A stretch of 64,000 nt of DNA from Prosthecobacter sp. SYSU 5D2 (GTDB lineage: Bacteria > Verrucomicrobiota > Verrucomicrobiia > Verrucomicrobiales > Verrucomicrobiaceae), in the NCBI RefSeq assembly GCF_039655865.1, contig NZ_JBBYXL010000002.1, positions 1 to 64,000 on the forward strand, given 5' to 3'. Position numbers and translations under genes: made by a program. The notes under the pieces were generated by a model. That model was given only the letters and a program-made list of their open reading frames with translations. It did not search any database and was not told the DNA's origin. Shown here piece after piece: positions 44,727 to 53,933 of this stretch. The number at the start of each line of letters is the position of its first letter. The first letter of the stretch is position 1.

Positions 44727-44987
44727 ATGAACGACGAACCCCATTCACTCCCTGAAAGTGATATAGCCTGTGCTGCGCCAAAAGGGGAGGAAGGTCGATC
44801 AGCGCCAATGAGCGGTTGTCTATGGGGTGGCTGTTATTTACCTTTCCTTTTGTTTGTCCTGGCAATGTTATCAGGGGATATTGGAGGCCCCTTATTCTGG
44901 CCCATTCTATGCTTCGTGTTAGGCCTGGCTGGACTGTTGATTGGATGCTCTTGCCGTTTCTTGAAAAGGTTTAATTTTCGAAATTGA
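44727..44987 (+). CDS. Small Cys-rich membrane protein
   Basis: The ATG at 44727 (MNDEPHSLPES) gives 86 residues; an upstream TTG would add six. A hydrophilic acidic N-terminus leads to two hydrophobic segments (about 44-60 and 65-82), with Cys in GCLWGGCY and LIGCSCRF. No family is recognised. It is convergent with the exported protein gene whose stop lies at 45010. Confidence 0.6.
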   Translation: MNDEPHSLPESDIACAAPKGEEGRSAPMSGCLWGGCYLPFLLFVLAMLSGDIGGPLFWPILCFVLGLAGLLIGCSCRFLKRFNFRN

Positions 44988-45009
44988 AACGGTGTGTCCT
45001 CGATTGCAC

Positions 45010-45909
45010 TCACCGCCGATACGCCGATGACTGCTTGAACGGGTTATACGGGCGGATGCCGGGTTTATCGGCATAGACGAAGCCGTAGCGGTCGTTTTTT
45101 TCATCCACGGGCTCCAGGAACTGGCTGCGGAAGTTGATTTTGTCGGTGTATTCCATGAGCACGCGGGCGGTGCCGTTGATGCCCCACATTTTGAATCCGG
45201 TGCCAAAGAGGCCGCCATTGGGGTAGAGCTGGTCCAGGCCGGCCATGGCGTGGAAGCAATTGATGGCGATGTGGTCTTTCCGGTAAAGGCGGTCATCGGC
45301 GCGATATTTAATGGTGCCACCTTCCAGGAGGCGCAGGCGCTGCACGCCGAGGTCAAAGCCAGCCTGGGTGACCTCATACGGACCCCACATGCAGACAGCA
45401 TTTTTCACATTCACGGCCAGGCGGATGGTCTCCTCCAGATTAAAACTCTTGCCGGGGGAGAAGGGGCAAGCGTTCATGCGAGGGAAGAGCCGGCTGCCGC
45501 AGCCCTTGAAAACGCAGAGGTTGGGGTTGGTATCAAAATCATGCGGGAGCCAGCTGATGGTGAAGGCCTCAAACTCGCGGTTCTTGTAAAAGCCACGCCG
45601 GAGGCCTTCGGTGAGGTGGAGCTGTTTGCGATCCGCCAGGACGCGGATGACGGAGATGAAGGAGTGGGAGAACTCGGGTGCGTTACCTTTGTTTTGATAA
45701 GCGAAGGGGACGATGAAATAGCGGTCCTGCGAGTTATGACCGCCGCCCAGCCGCTCCAGGATGCCGTCCTTGATGCGGTTGGTGATCTGCTCGTACAGCG
45801 GCATGTCGTACTGCGAATAATCCGGCTTGCGATCCAGGATCCCGGCATGGGTGTCCAGGGTGAGCATAACCAACAATGCGAAACATAAGCGGGAGAGGAA
45901 ACCGGACAT
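45010..45909 (-). CDS. Exported protein of unknown function
   Basis: The ATG at 45909 (MSGFLSRLCFALLVMLTLDTHA) gives 299 residues with a signal peptide; the frame extends to 45957 without one. The mature part has no recognised domain but contains ordered blocks: DYSQYDMPLYEQITNRIKDGILERL, then DRYFIVPFAYQNKG, then LRLLEGGTIKYRADDRLYRKDH, then CFHAMAGLDQLYPN and WGINGTARVLMEYTDK. Several Cys (CVFKGCG, CPFS, CMWG) suggest disulfides. It lies downstream of the DUF1080 gene on the same strand (gap 82 bp), so the two may be co-expressed. Confidence 0.7.
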   Translation of the reverse strand: MSGFLSRLCFALLVMLTLDTHAGILDRKPDYSQYDMPLYEQITNRIKDGILERLGGGHNSQDRYFIVPFAYQNKGNAPEFSHSFISVIRVLADRKQLHLTEGLRRGFYKNREFEAFTISWLPHDFDTNPNLCVFKGCGSRLFPRMNACPFSPGKSFNLEETIRLAVNVKNAVCMWGPYEVTQAGFDLGVQRLRLLEGGTIKYRADDRLYRKDHIAINCFHAMAGLDQLYPNGGLFGTGFKMWGINGTARVLMEYTDKINFRSQFLEPVDEKNDRYGFVYADKPGIRPYNPFKQSSAYRR

Positions 45910-45991
45910 ATGAGAATCGGGGTTTGGATATTTCATGCCATGCTGCTTGCGGACCATGGCCGCTGTCTTGGAGATGAATGGTAGTTAGGCC

Positions 45992-46807
45992 TTACGGTTT
46001 TTCGAGTGATTTCAGCTCAATCTTGCGGAACCAGACGGGCTGGCCTTCAGCCTGAAGTGCGATGTGACCAGAGCGGAGCTTGAGGGGGCCGCCTGCAGCA
46101 GTGATGTCGCTGGCGGGGGCGATCTTGCAGTCTGGGTCGAGCTGCGGGTGCTGGTAGCGGAGGACTTCCACGCCATTCACGCGGTGGATGATTTCCTCAT
46201 GGCCGTGCACCTCCACCTCCATGCGCACCCATTCATCAGCAGGAAAGGTGGGGGCGCTGGATTTGACGATGTGTTTGGTGATGAGTTCGCCGCCCATTTC
46301 CACGTGGGTGCCGGGGGTGCAGAGGTTGCCGGTGGAGCGGGGGCCTTTGCCTTCATCGGCCAGGAACTGTATCTCCAGGCTGGCGGGGAAACCCTGGTCA
46401 AAGCGCATGCTTTGGGGCGGCTGGGCGTGCAGCATGACGCCGCTGTTCAGGTTCACATACTTGGGCGCATCCGTCATCATGCTGCCGGTGAAACGATACT
46501 CCAGGCGCAGGATGTAGCGGGAGTAGGCGAGGTTTGTGAAGAGGTGCCCATACTGCTGGTCGAACTTTTCGTAGCCATCGTAGCTGACTTTGAGGATGCC
46601 GTCTTCCACCCGGAAGGTATCGGCAAAGTTTTCGCCCAGGGGATGCTTGGCTATTTTGATGGTCCATCCCTGGAGATCCTTGCCGTTGAACAACGACACC
46701 CATTCTTCCTGAGGTTCGGCTGCCTGCGCGGGGCATGACAAGGTACCGGTTAGGCGGATGGCGAGGGCCAGCAGGATGAGGGTGGCGGTTCGGGCGGGTG
46801 GGAACAT
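45992..46807 (-). CDS. DUF1080 (3-keto-disaccharide hydrolase-type) exported protein
   Basis: The 271-residue protein has a signal peptide (to about residue 30, AQAAEPQ) and the DUF1080 beta-sandwich: WVSLFNGKDLQGWTIKI at the start, then VEDGILKVSYDGYEKFDQQYGHLFT, YILRLEYRF, VNLNSGVMLHAQP, and a C-terminal SGHIALQAEGQPVWFRKIELKSL. Relatives act on glycans in the periplasm or outside the cell. The gene is divergent from the PVC dehydrogenase gene, with a shared 155-bp spacer. Confidence 0.9.
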   Translation of the reverse strand: MFPPARTATLILLALAIRLTGTLSCPAQAAEPQEEWVSLFNGKDLQGWTIKIAKHPLGENFADTFRVEDGILKVSYDGYEKFDQQYGHLFTNLAYSRYILRLEYRFTGSMMTDAPKYVNLNSGVMLHAQPPQSMRFDQGFPASLEIQFLADEGKGPRSTGNLCTPGTHVEMGGELITKHIVKSSAPTFPADEWVRMEVEVHGHEEIIHRVNGVEVLRYQHPQLDPDCKIAPASDITAAGGPLKLRSGHIALQAEGQPVWFRKIELKSLEKP

Positions 46808-46962
46808 GTACGACAGTTTACCAAAGAGTGGCGGTCATCAATTTGGCATTCTAATTTCAGGCTGCGAATTAGGGGTATAGATTTTGGCCTTTTTTGCGTT
46901 CAGAATCGGAGCGGCTGGCGTATAACGCAGATTCGCGTTCAACTGCCCGCCACTACTCCCGT

Positions 46963-49900
46963 ATGATGCGTTACTTGCTCCTTCTGCCGACCCTAGGTCT
47001 CCTCACCGCTCCGGTATCCGCCCTGACGCTGGAGGAGATGAACAAGCGGCAGACGCCGCTGCCGACGGTGGCGGAGAAGGATCTGCCGCCGATGAAAAAT
47101 GTGCGGGAGCCATTTCCGGGCATTGTCAAACATCCGGGATATGACGCCCATACGTGGGTGAGGTTTCCGTTTGTGGAGAATCCGGGGAGTTTTGGGATTG
47201 ATCCCAAGGGGTGGCTGTTTGTAGCGGAGGCGAACCGTTTCTGGCGCGGGGTGCCGGACTTGCGCGGGGCGAATGAGCTGATCCGGGAGGACTTCCAGGC
47301 GGAGACGCTGGAGGACCGGACGAAGCTCTACAAAACCTGGGAGGCACGTTTCCCGAAGGACTTTTTTACGAGCACAGCGGACCGGCTGATCCGCCTGGAA
47401 GATCGCGATGGCAATGGGGCGGCGGATCATCGCACGGTTTTTTCGGACCGGTTTAAGGAGCCGCTGGATGGGCTCGGATTTTCGGTGCTGGCGGAGGATG
47501 ATGCGGTGTACTTTACCTGCATCCCCAGCCTGTGGAAGCTGACGGATGCGAATGATGATGGCGTGGCGGATGCGGAGGAGGCGCTGGTGACGGGCTTCGG
47601 CGTGAGGGTCTCCTTCATCGGGCATGACCTGCATGGCATCACCCGCGGGCCGGATGGGCGGCTGTATTTTTCGGTGGGGGATCGTGGCTATCACGTGACG
47701 ACCAAGGATGGCCGGGTGCTGGCTGGCGGAGGGCGCGGGGCGATCTTTCGCTGTGAATCAGACGGCAGCGGCTTTGAGGTGTTTTGCAAAGGGCTGCGGA
47801 ATCCGCAGGAGCTGGCCTTCGATGAAGAGGGAAACCTTTTCACCTTCGACAATACGGGGGACATCGGCGATGTGGCCCGCATGGTGTATGCGCTGGAGGG
47901 CAGCGACTCTGGCTGGGACATGAGCCACCAGTCCGCACACCAGTATGTGACGGTGCTGGACTGGGAGGACTTCCATCCGCAAAAGTCCATGTGGGTGGCG
48001 GAAAGGATGTATGACCTGTTTAATGAGGAGCAGCCGCAGTGGGTCTATCCGCCGGCCTCGCATGTGGCACGTGGCCCGTCTGGTGTGACGTGGCTGACGG
48101 GGGAGAGTGTGGCGGAAGATCTGCGTGGGAAATTTCTTTTGTCCAATTATCGCGGGGCATCACAAGTCACCACTGTGCTGTCTGTTGGCATCAGGCCGAA
48201 AGGGGCGGGTTATGCGGCCAGCTCAGAGGATGTGTTTGTGGAGGGAGTCGGCGTGAGTGATGTGGAGCTGGGTTACGACGGGAATATTTACCTGTGCGAC
48301 TTCGGCGGTGGCTGGAGCGTGAACACGAACGGTGCCATCGAGGTGCTGACGCCGAAGGATGAAGGCCAGAAAAAAGCTGGTGCAGAGATGCAGGCGGTCT
48401 TTGCCAAAGGCTTAAAGGATGAGGCGGTGGCGAAGCTGGTGGGCTACATGGAATCGCCAGACAGGCGCCTGCGCCAGGCGGCGCAATTTGAACTGGTGAA
48501 GCGGAATGAGATGGCCACGCTCACGGCCCTGGCGGCTGATGCTGCCAAGCCAGTGAAGATACGCCTGCATGGCATCTGGGGCCTGGATCAACTGGGGAGA
48601 AAAGGCACGCCAGTGAGCGAAGCTTTGCTGGGCCTAACCAAAGATAAGGAAGTGGAAATCCGTGCCAATGCCGCCCGCACCCTGGGCAGTGTGCACGCAC
48701 AGGACAGCCGCGATGCCCTGCTGGCGCTGCTGAAGGATGAATCTCCCCGCGTGCGCTCGCTGGCAGCCATTGCCCTGCAACGCGTGGTGAAGCCCGGTGA
48801 CGTACAGGTCACGGATGCGCTGTATGAACTGGCGGCGCAAAATGGCTCCGGCACGGTGGATGCAGTGCTTCGTCATGCGGTCCTGTCCGCGCTGGATCGG
48901 GTGGGAACGGTCCCCGCAGCCACGGCACGCGCTTCTTCGGCGAATCGTGAGGAGCGATTGACGGCGCTGCTTTTCCTGCGCCGTCATGAGAGCGCGGAGA
49001 CGGCGGTGTTTCTCAAAGATACGGATCCACTGATCCGCCGTGAGGCTGTGCGGGCGATCTATGATACCGCTGCGGTGGACGGCCCGGCAGGGGATGCCCT
49101 CGCAGCTCTGGCCAAAGAGACCTCCGCTTTCCCTCCCACCATCCAGCAGCGCATTGTGGCGGCCAATTATCGCCGGGGTGCAGCGGCCAATGCGATGAAT
49201 CTTCTCATGATGGTTCGTGATGAGAAACTCGCGGATGCCACGCGCAGCGCTGCGCTGCATGGGCTGCGACTTTGGGAAAAACAGATCGTCACGGACCCGG
49301 TGCTGGGCATCTACCGGCCGTTACCAAAAAGCGAGCGCACGCTTGCCGCGCTAGGGCAGGTTATTGACGCGGATCTCCGCGCCCTGCTGGCCGGTGACCT
49401 GCCGCCGCAACTTGCATCCCTGGCCTTAAAGCTGGCGGCTGAAACCGGTGTCCGCCTGGAGCCAAAAACGTTGCAGAATTTCGCTGCGAACAAGGCGCTC
49501 GCTGATGAGGTGCGCACGGCCGCTCTGGACAGCCTGGTTTCGTCCGCACCTGCAGAGGCTACCGCTTTGGTGCGTAGCCTTATTAAAGATGCCTCGCCCA
49601 CCGTGACCGCCGCCGCGCTGGCGCATGGCTTCGCTTTGAAGCTGGATGGCCTAACCGATACTGCCCGGCAGGCTATCACCAAGGGGCCGCTGATCATCGC
49701 CCATGCGGGGATCGCGGGTCTGGCTTCGCTCCATCCGGAGGAGATTGAGGCTCTGTGGAAAGACCGCGAGAGCAACGGCCTGCGCAAGTCCTTGTGGCTG
49801 GATGTCTTTCTGGCTCTGCAGACGATGACCACGCCGAGCAGCCAGGCGCTGGTGGCTGCGCATGTGAACAGCGCCCCGGATGCTGTTTTCCGCCTCACTG

Positions 49901-50379
49901 AAACAGGCGGCAATGCCCGGCTGGGGGAGGCTGTTTTCCGCAATCAGGGGGCCTGCCTGCAATGCCACAAGGTGGGGAGTGACGGAGGCATTCAGGGGCC
50001 GGATCTGACCCAAATCGGTCAACGGATGCAGCCGGATAAACTCGTCGAATCATTGGTTAATCCCAACGCTGTCATTGCACCAGGTTACGGCCTGGCCGCT
50101 ATCACGATGAAGGACGGCACTCTTCTGATGGGCCGGTTGGCCAAAGAAACCGAAACCGATGTGGAAGTCGTCGCCATGGATGGCAAAAGCTCCACGCTCG
50201 CCCGGTCCGCCATCACCACCATCGCGCCGCCTGTTTCCGCCATGCCGCCTATGGGCATGGCCCTGCCGCCGAAGGATCTGCGTGATCTTGTCGCTTATCT
50301 CACAAGTCTCAAAAAAGGCGGCAAAGCCAAGAAAGACGCCGCCAGCCATGGGGACGAGGACGAGAAGATTGCCAAGTGA
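46963..50379 (+). CDS. PVC-type secreted dehydrogenase with HEAT repeats and cytochrome c
   Basis: The ATG at 46963 (MMRYLLLLPTLGLLTAPVSA) supplies the signal peptide and gives 1138 residues. A six-bladed propeller of membrane-bound dehydrogenase type follows (about 60-500; GFSVLAEDDAVYFTCIPSLWKLTDANDDG, then GHDLHGITRGPDGRLYFSVGDRG). HEAT-like helical repeats come next (about 530-900), then a cytochrome c domain with CLQCH (heme Cys998 and Cys1001, His1002) and the GPDLTQIGQRMQPDKLVESLVNPN block. These proteins are common in Planctomycetes-Verrucomicrobia and probably oxidise sugars or alcohols at the envelope. Neighbours (DUF1080, sulfatase) fit a polysaccharide-use role. Confidence 0.92.
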   Translation: MMRYLLLLPTLGLLTAPVSALTLEEMNKRQTPLPTVAEKDLPPMKNVREPFPGIVKHPGYDAHTWVRFPFVENPGSFGIDPKGWLFVAEANRFWRGVPDLRGANELIREDFQAETLEDRTKLYKTWEARFPKDFFTSTADRLIRLEDRDGNGAADHRTVFSDRFKEPLDGLGFSVLAEDDAVYFTCIPSLWKLTDANDDGVADAEEALVTGFGVRVSFIGHDLHGITRGPDGRLYFSVGDRGYHVTTKDGRVLAGGGRGAIFRCESDGSGFEVFCKGLRNPQELAFDEEGNLFTFDNTGDIGDVARMVYALEGSDSGWDMSHQSAHQYVTVLDWEDFHPQKSMWVAERMYDLFNEEQPQWVYPPASHVARGPSGVTWLTGESVAEDLRGKFLLSNYRGASQVTTVLSVGIRPKGAGYAASSEDVFVEGVGVSDVELGYDGNIYLCDFGGGWSVNTNGAIEVLTPKDEGQKKAGAEMQAVFAKGLKDEAVAKLVGYMESPDRRLRQAAQFELVKRNEMATLTALAADAAKPVKIRLHGIWGLDQLGRKGTPVSEALLGLTKDKEVEIRANAARTLGSVHAQDSRDALLALLKDESPRVRSLAAIALQRVVKPGDVQVTDALYELAAQNGSGTVDAVLRHAVLSALDRVGTVPAATARASSANREERLTALLFLRRHESAETAVFLKDTDPLIRREAVRAIYDTAAVDGPAGDALAALAKETSAFPPTIQQRIVAANYRRGAAANAMNLLMMVRDEKLADATRSAALHGLRLWEKQIVTDPVLGIYRPLPKSERTLAALGQVIDADLRALLAGDLPPQLASLALKLAAETGVRLEPKTLQNFAANKALADEVRTAALDSLVSSAPAEATALVRSLIKDASPTVTAAALAHGFALKLDGLTDTARQAITKGPLIIAHAGIAGLASLHPEEIEALWKDRESNGLRKSLWLDVFLALQTMTTPSSQALVAAHVNSAPDAVFRLTETGGNARLGEAVFRNQGACLQCHKVGSDGGIQGPDLTQIGQRMQPDKLVESLVNPNAVIAPGYGLAAITMKDGTLLMGRLAKETETDVEVVAMDGKSSTLARSAITTIAPPVSAMPPMGMALPPKDLRDLVAYLTSLKKGGKAKKDAASHGDEDEKIAK

Positions 50380-50382
50380 GTG

Positions 50383-51711
50383 TCAGCGGTTTGCTGATGA
50401 CCTGATGCGTTTCTCCCAGGCATCCAGCTCCTGGCGCAGGGATGCGGCCAGCTCCGGCCTGGCCGGTAGCAGGTTGTGCTCCTCACCAGCGTCCGCCTCC
50501 AGGTCATAGAGCCCGCCCTGCCCGTCCTCGTATTCCACCAGTTTCCAACGACCCTGCCGGACGGCCCTGCCTTCGGGGTTCTTCTGGCGGAGCCGCTTTT
50601 TGCTCCGCCAGAACAGGGTGCGCTCCCCGGCGGGTTCCTGGCCGGTGAGCAGGGGCAGCAGGTCCATCCCATCTTCGCCTGCGGGGTCGGCCCCCGCACC
50701 GGCCAGCCTGCGGAAGGTGGCCGTCCAGTCCATGGTGATGGCCACCTGAGAGGTCGTACTCCCCGCAGGCAGCACCCCCGGCCAGCGGGCAATGCAGGGC
50801 ACACGGATTCCGCCCTCCCAGAGCGTGGCTTTGAAATCGCGCAGGGGGGCATTGCGCGACAGGGTATGGCCGCCGTTGTCCGATGTGAAAACGACGAGGG
50901 TGCGGTCCTTGAGGCCCAGTTCCTCCAGCTTGGCCAGCACCTGGCCAATGCCCTGGTCCATCCTCTCCACCATCGCCGCATAAGTCTTGCGGTCTCCCTG
51001 CTGCCAGGAAGGCTTTTTGGGCTCCACCTTTTTGTCCCGGTCATCCGGCCCCTGCCAGGGAAAATGCGGCGCGGCGTGGGCCAGATACAAAAAGAAGGGC
51101 TGTTCACGGGACCGCTCCAGAAAGGCGATGGCCTCTGCCGTGAACAGGTCCGTGCTGTAATCCGGGCGCTGCACCGCCTCATTGCCCAGCCACAGATCCG
51201 GCACCCCGATGCGGTCCATGTGCTCAAAGTAATGGTGGTTGCCGCCGAGCAGACCGAAAAAATGCTCGAATCCCTGCTGCAGCGGACGCCGGTCTTGATC
51301 ATAGCCCAGATGCCATTTGCCGACGATCCCGGTGGCATAGCCGGCATTGAGCAGCGCATCTGCGACCGTGCGTCCGCCCTCAGGCAGTCCGCGTCCCATT
51401 TCCTGGTAAGTCACCGCATCCTCCAGGCCGATTCTCTGCTGATACCGCCCGGTCATGAACGCCGCACGGGTGGGCGTGCAGACGAAGCCATTGGCATAAA
51501 AATCCGTGAAACGAATCCCCTCTCCGGCGAGGCGATCCAGATGCGGTGTACGGATGTCCGGTGCTCCGTAACAGGACAGGTCCCCATAGCCCAGATCATC
51601 CGCCAGGATGAAAAGGATGTTAGGCATGGCCTGCGCCCCGGCGGGTGGGGTGGCATGGAGAAGCCATGAGGCAGAAAGGAGGACGGCAGGAAGGAGGACA
51701 GTCTTGAGCAT
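50383..51711 (-). CDS. Sulfatase (Cys-type, FGly)
   Basis: The 442-residue exported enzyme has a signal peptide (to about residue 27) and the N-terminal metal Asp pair LADDLGYGD (38-39). The active-site sequence CTPTRAAFMTGR has Cys78, converted to formylglycine by a maturase not in view. AHAAPHFPWQGP and TSDNGG complete the metal/His set. It removes sulfate esters from glycans or small substrates. Convergent with the PVC dehydrogenase gene, with 3 bases between stops; the two may serve one sulfated-polysaccharide pathway. Confidence 0.92.
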   Translation of the reverse strand: MLKTVLLPAVLLSASWLLHATPPAGAQAMPNILFILADDLGYGDLSCYGAPDIRTPHLDRLAGEGIRFTDFYANGFVCTPTRAAFMTGRYQQRIGLEDAVTYQEMGRGLPEGGRTVADALLNAGYATGIVGKWHLGYDQDRRPLQQGFEHFFGLLGGNHHYFEHMDRIGVPDLWLGNEAVQRPDYSTDLFTAEAIAFLERSREQPFFLYLAHAAPHFPWQGPDDRDKKVEPKKPSWQQGDRKTYAAMVERMDQGIGQVLAKLEELGLKDRTLVVFTSDNGGHTLSRNAPLRDFKATLWEGGIRVPCIARWPGVLPAGSTTSQVAITMDWTATFRRLAGAGADPAGEDGMDLLPLLTGQEPAGERTLFWRSKKRLRQKNPEGRAVRQGRWKLVEYEDGQGGLYDLEADAGEEHNLLPARPELAASLRQELDAWEKRIRSSANR

Positions 51712-51842
51712 AACAAAAAGGGTGTTTGCGGAGGCCAGGCGCGAAAGCTACATCCCCCGGCTATTTTAAACGCAGATCCCCACCACGGCTCTGCGTCAAA
51801 GTTTATGCCAAATGCGACATCCGCCAACCAGGCAGTGCATCC

Positions 51843-53933
51843 TTAAAATGCAAAACCCACCGTGATATGCAGCATGCCACTTTTTTCGCCGGAGCGGCGG
51901 TCGAGGTTGTGGCCGTAGTCCAGGCGGATGGGGCCGAAGGGGAGCTTGTAGCGGAGGCCGGCACCGACGGTAGTGCGGAAGTCTGAGGAGTAATCGAATG
52001 GACTGCCGTTGTTGGCTCCGGCGAGGCTGCCAACATCGGTGAAGACGGCGAACTCGAGGTTGGGATAGATTTCGTAGCTGAACTCCGCGCTGGCGAAGAC
52101 GGCGGCGGTGCCGCCCAGGGGGGTGTCACCTGGGGTGACGGGGCCGAGCTCACGTTCGGCAAAGGCGCGGACGGTGTTGGGGCCACCGTTGAAGACGCGG
52201 GAGTCAATGGGCAGCTCCTCGGTGGAGGCACCCTGGATGCTGAGCAAGCCACCGCCAGCGGCGAAGCGGAACTTTTTGGTGATGGGCTGGTAAATGGCAG
52301 CGCGCACATCGGTCCGGATAAAGCTGGCGGTGCCGCCGGTGGTCTCCAGACGGGCGCTGAGAAACCAGCCTTTTTTGGGCAGCACCGGGCTGTCGCGGTA
52401 GTCCAGCATGAGGCTGGCGCCGATGGAGCCAAAGGCGTAGGCGTCCGGGCCGATCTCGACATCGGTCAGCACGTCGGTGGAGACGGTATTGGCAGAGAAG
52501 CCGGCGAAGACGGTGTAGGAGAAGCCTTTGCTGACGCGCCGGGCCAGCTCCAGGGTAAGGCTGGTGCCGTATCGTGAGTATTCAAAGAGGCTGAAATTTT
52601 CCAGGGCGAGCTGCACGGAGGCGCTGTAGCCGGAGTTGAAGATGGCGGGATCGGTCAGCTTGATGGAGCCCAGGGGACCGGCGACGCTGTAGTTGAGCTC
52701 GGCGGCTAGAGTATTGCCCCGGTCCCGAAAATTGGTGTTGCGATAGTTAATGCCTGCCTGGGCACCGAGAAAGGTGTCATAGCCCAGCTCAAAGCCCAGG
52801 GTCTTGGGTTTGGTTTCCTCCCCGCTAAGGCGCAGCTCAGCCGCGGCAGGGGAGACGCCTGGGAGCATTCGGGGCTCGACATCCAGCCGGGCGAACATGG
52901 CGGTATCCAGCGTCCGCTTGAACATGATGTCGAGATCCTCAGACTGGTAATATTTGCCTTCGGCTTCGCGGAAATTGGCGGTGAGCACACGCCTGGATCC
53001 CCGGCTGAAATCCTCATGCGGGACGACGCGGGTAATCATCACGCGCTCTCCCGCAGTCATGAGGATCACGACATCCACGGTGCCGCCCATTTTTCCCAAG
53101 GTATAATCGGACATGGTGGTCGCATTCAGCCAGCCACGGTCTTTGGCTATAGTGGTCAGCTGGCCTTCGATCTGCTGCACCCGGGCTTCATTGAAGGGCT
53201 CGCCGGGTGTCTGGGCAATTTGGGCGCGCATTTTGGCGTCCAGTTCGGCGGGGGCACCGCTGAATTCGACGCTGCCAAAGGTGAAGCGGGGTCCGGCATC
53301 CACCTCCACCGTCAGGTTACGCAGGCCGTCAGGCTGGATGTCCGGCGCCGGGGTCATTTTCACTGTGGCCTGCAAATAGCCTTCGGCCCGGAGACGGCGC
53401 TGTACCAGGCCCACGCCGCCATCCAGCTCTTTTCGCACCCACACGGGATTGGCACTGTCCGCGCCTTCTCTTTCCGTGCTGGGCCGCAGCAAAAAGCTGC
53501 GCAGTTCTTCCTCAGGGAGAATGAGCTCTCCTCTCCAGGTGATCTCCCCTACCCGGATCTGCCTGCCGGAATCAATCTCCAGGGTGATGACATTGCCTGT
53601 GACTTCCCACTCGACATTAGCGTCCGGCCAGCCCTTGCGGATGTATTCCTGGCGGGTGAAAAAAGCCAGGTCATCCGCCAGGGGTTCTGTGGCGGTGGTA
53701 TTGCCTGAGAGGGTGAGCTGGTCCCGCAGCATGTCCCGGAGGTCATCCCAGGCGGTGGTCTCGATGCCGGATACCGTCACTGTGACTCCGGCCTCCTGCA
53801 GGGTAAAAGGGGCGGGTGCCACCTGTGCTGCGGCAGGCAGCAACAGGACAAGGAGGAGTGCGGCAACGAATTGCCTCCAGCTTAACCGGGGCAGGGGAAT
53901 GCCCTTTTGAGCTCCATACACATCACTCCACAT
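51843..53933 (-). CDS. BamA/TamA-like outer-membrane protein with POTRA domains
   Basis: The ATG at 53933 (MWSDVYGAQKGIPLPRL) gives 696 residues and overlaps the ABC gene stop by eleven bases; upstream frame residues lie inside that gene. After a signal-like helix (about 22-38), three POTRA-type units are seen (about 40-330; VTVSGIETTAWDDL, then IRVGEITWRGELIL, then FTFGSVEFSGAPAELD). A surface-antigen beta barrel follows (about 370-696), ending in HITVGFAF with a terminal Phe, as for Bam-assembled proteins. Probably inserts or exports outer-membrane material; the ABC-MoxR operon context is unusual. Confidence 0.82.
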   Translation of the reverse strand: MWSDVYGAQKGIPLPRLSWRQFVAALLLVLLLPAAAQVAPAPFTLQEAGVTVTVSGIETTAWDDLRDMLRDQLTLSGNTTATEPLADDLAFFTRQEYIRKGWPDANVEWEVTGNVITLEIDSGRQIRVGEITWRGELILPEEELRSFLLRPSTEREGADSANPVWVRKELDGGVGLVQRRLRAEGYLQATVKMTPAPDIQPDGLRNLTVEVDAGPRFTFGSVEFSGAPAELDAKMRAQIAQTPGEPFNEARVQQIEGQLTTIAKDRGWLNATTMSDYTLGKMGGTVDVVILMTAGERVMITRVVPHEDFSRGSRRVLTANFREAEGKYYQSEDLDIMFKRTLDTAMFARLDVEPRMLPGVSPAAAELRLSGEETKPKTLGFELGYDTFLGAQAGINYRNTNFRDRGNTLAAELNYSVAGPLGSIKLTDPAIFNSGYSASVQLALENFSLFEYSRYGTSLTLELARRVSKGFSYTVFAGFSANTVSTDVLTDVEIGPDAYAFGSIGASLMLDYRDSPVLPKKGWFLSARLETTGGTASFIRTDVRAAIYQPITKKFRFAAGGGLLSIQGASTEELPIDSRVFNGGPNTVRAFAERELGPVTPGDTPLGGTAAVFASAEFSYEIYPNLEFAVFTDVGSLAGANNGSPFDYSSDFRTTVGAGLRYKLPFGPIRLDYGHNLDRRSGEKSGMLHITVGFAF

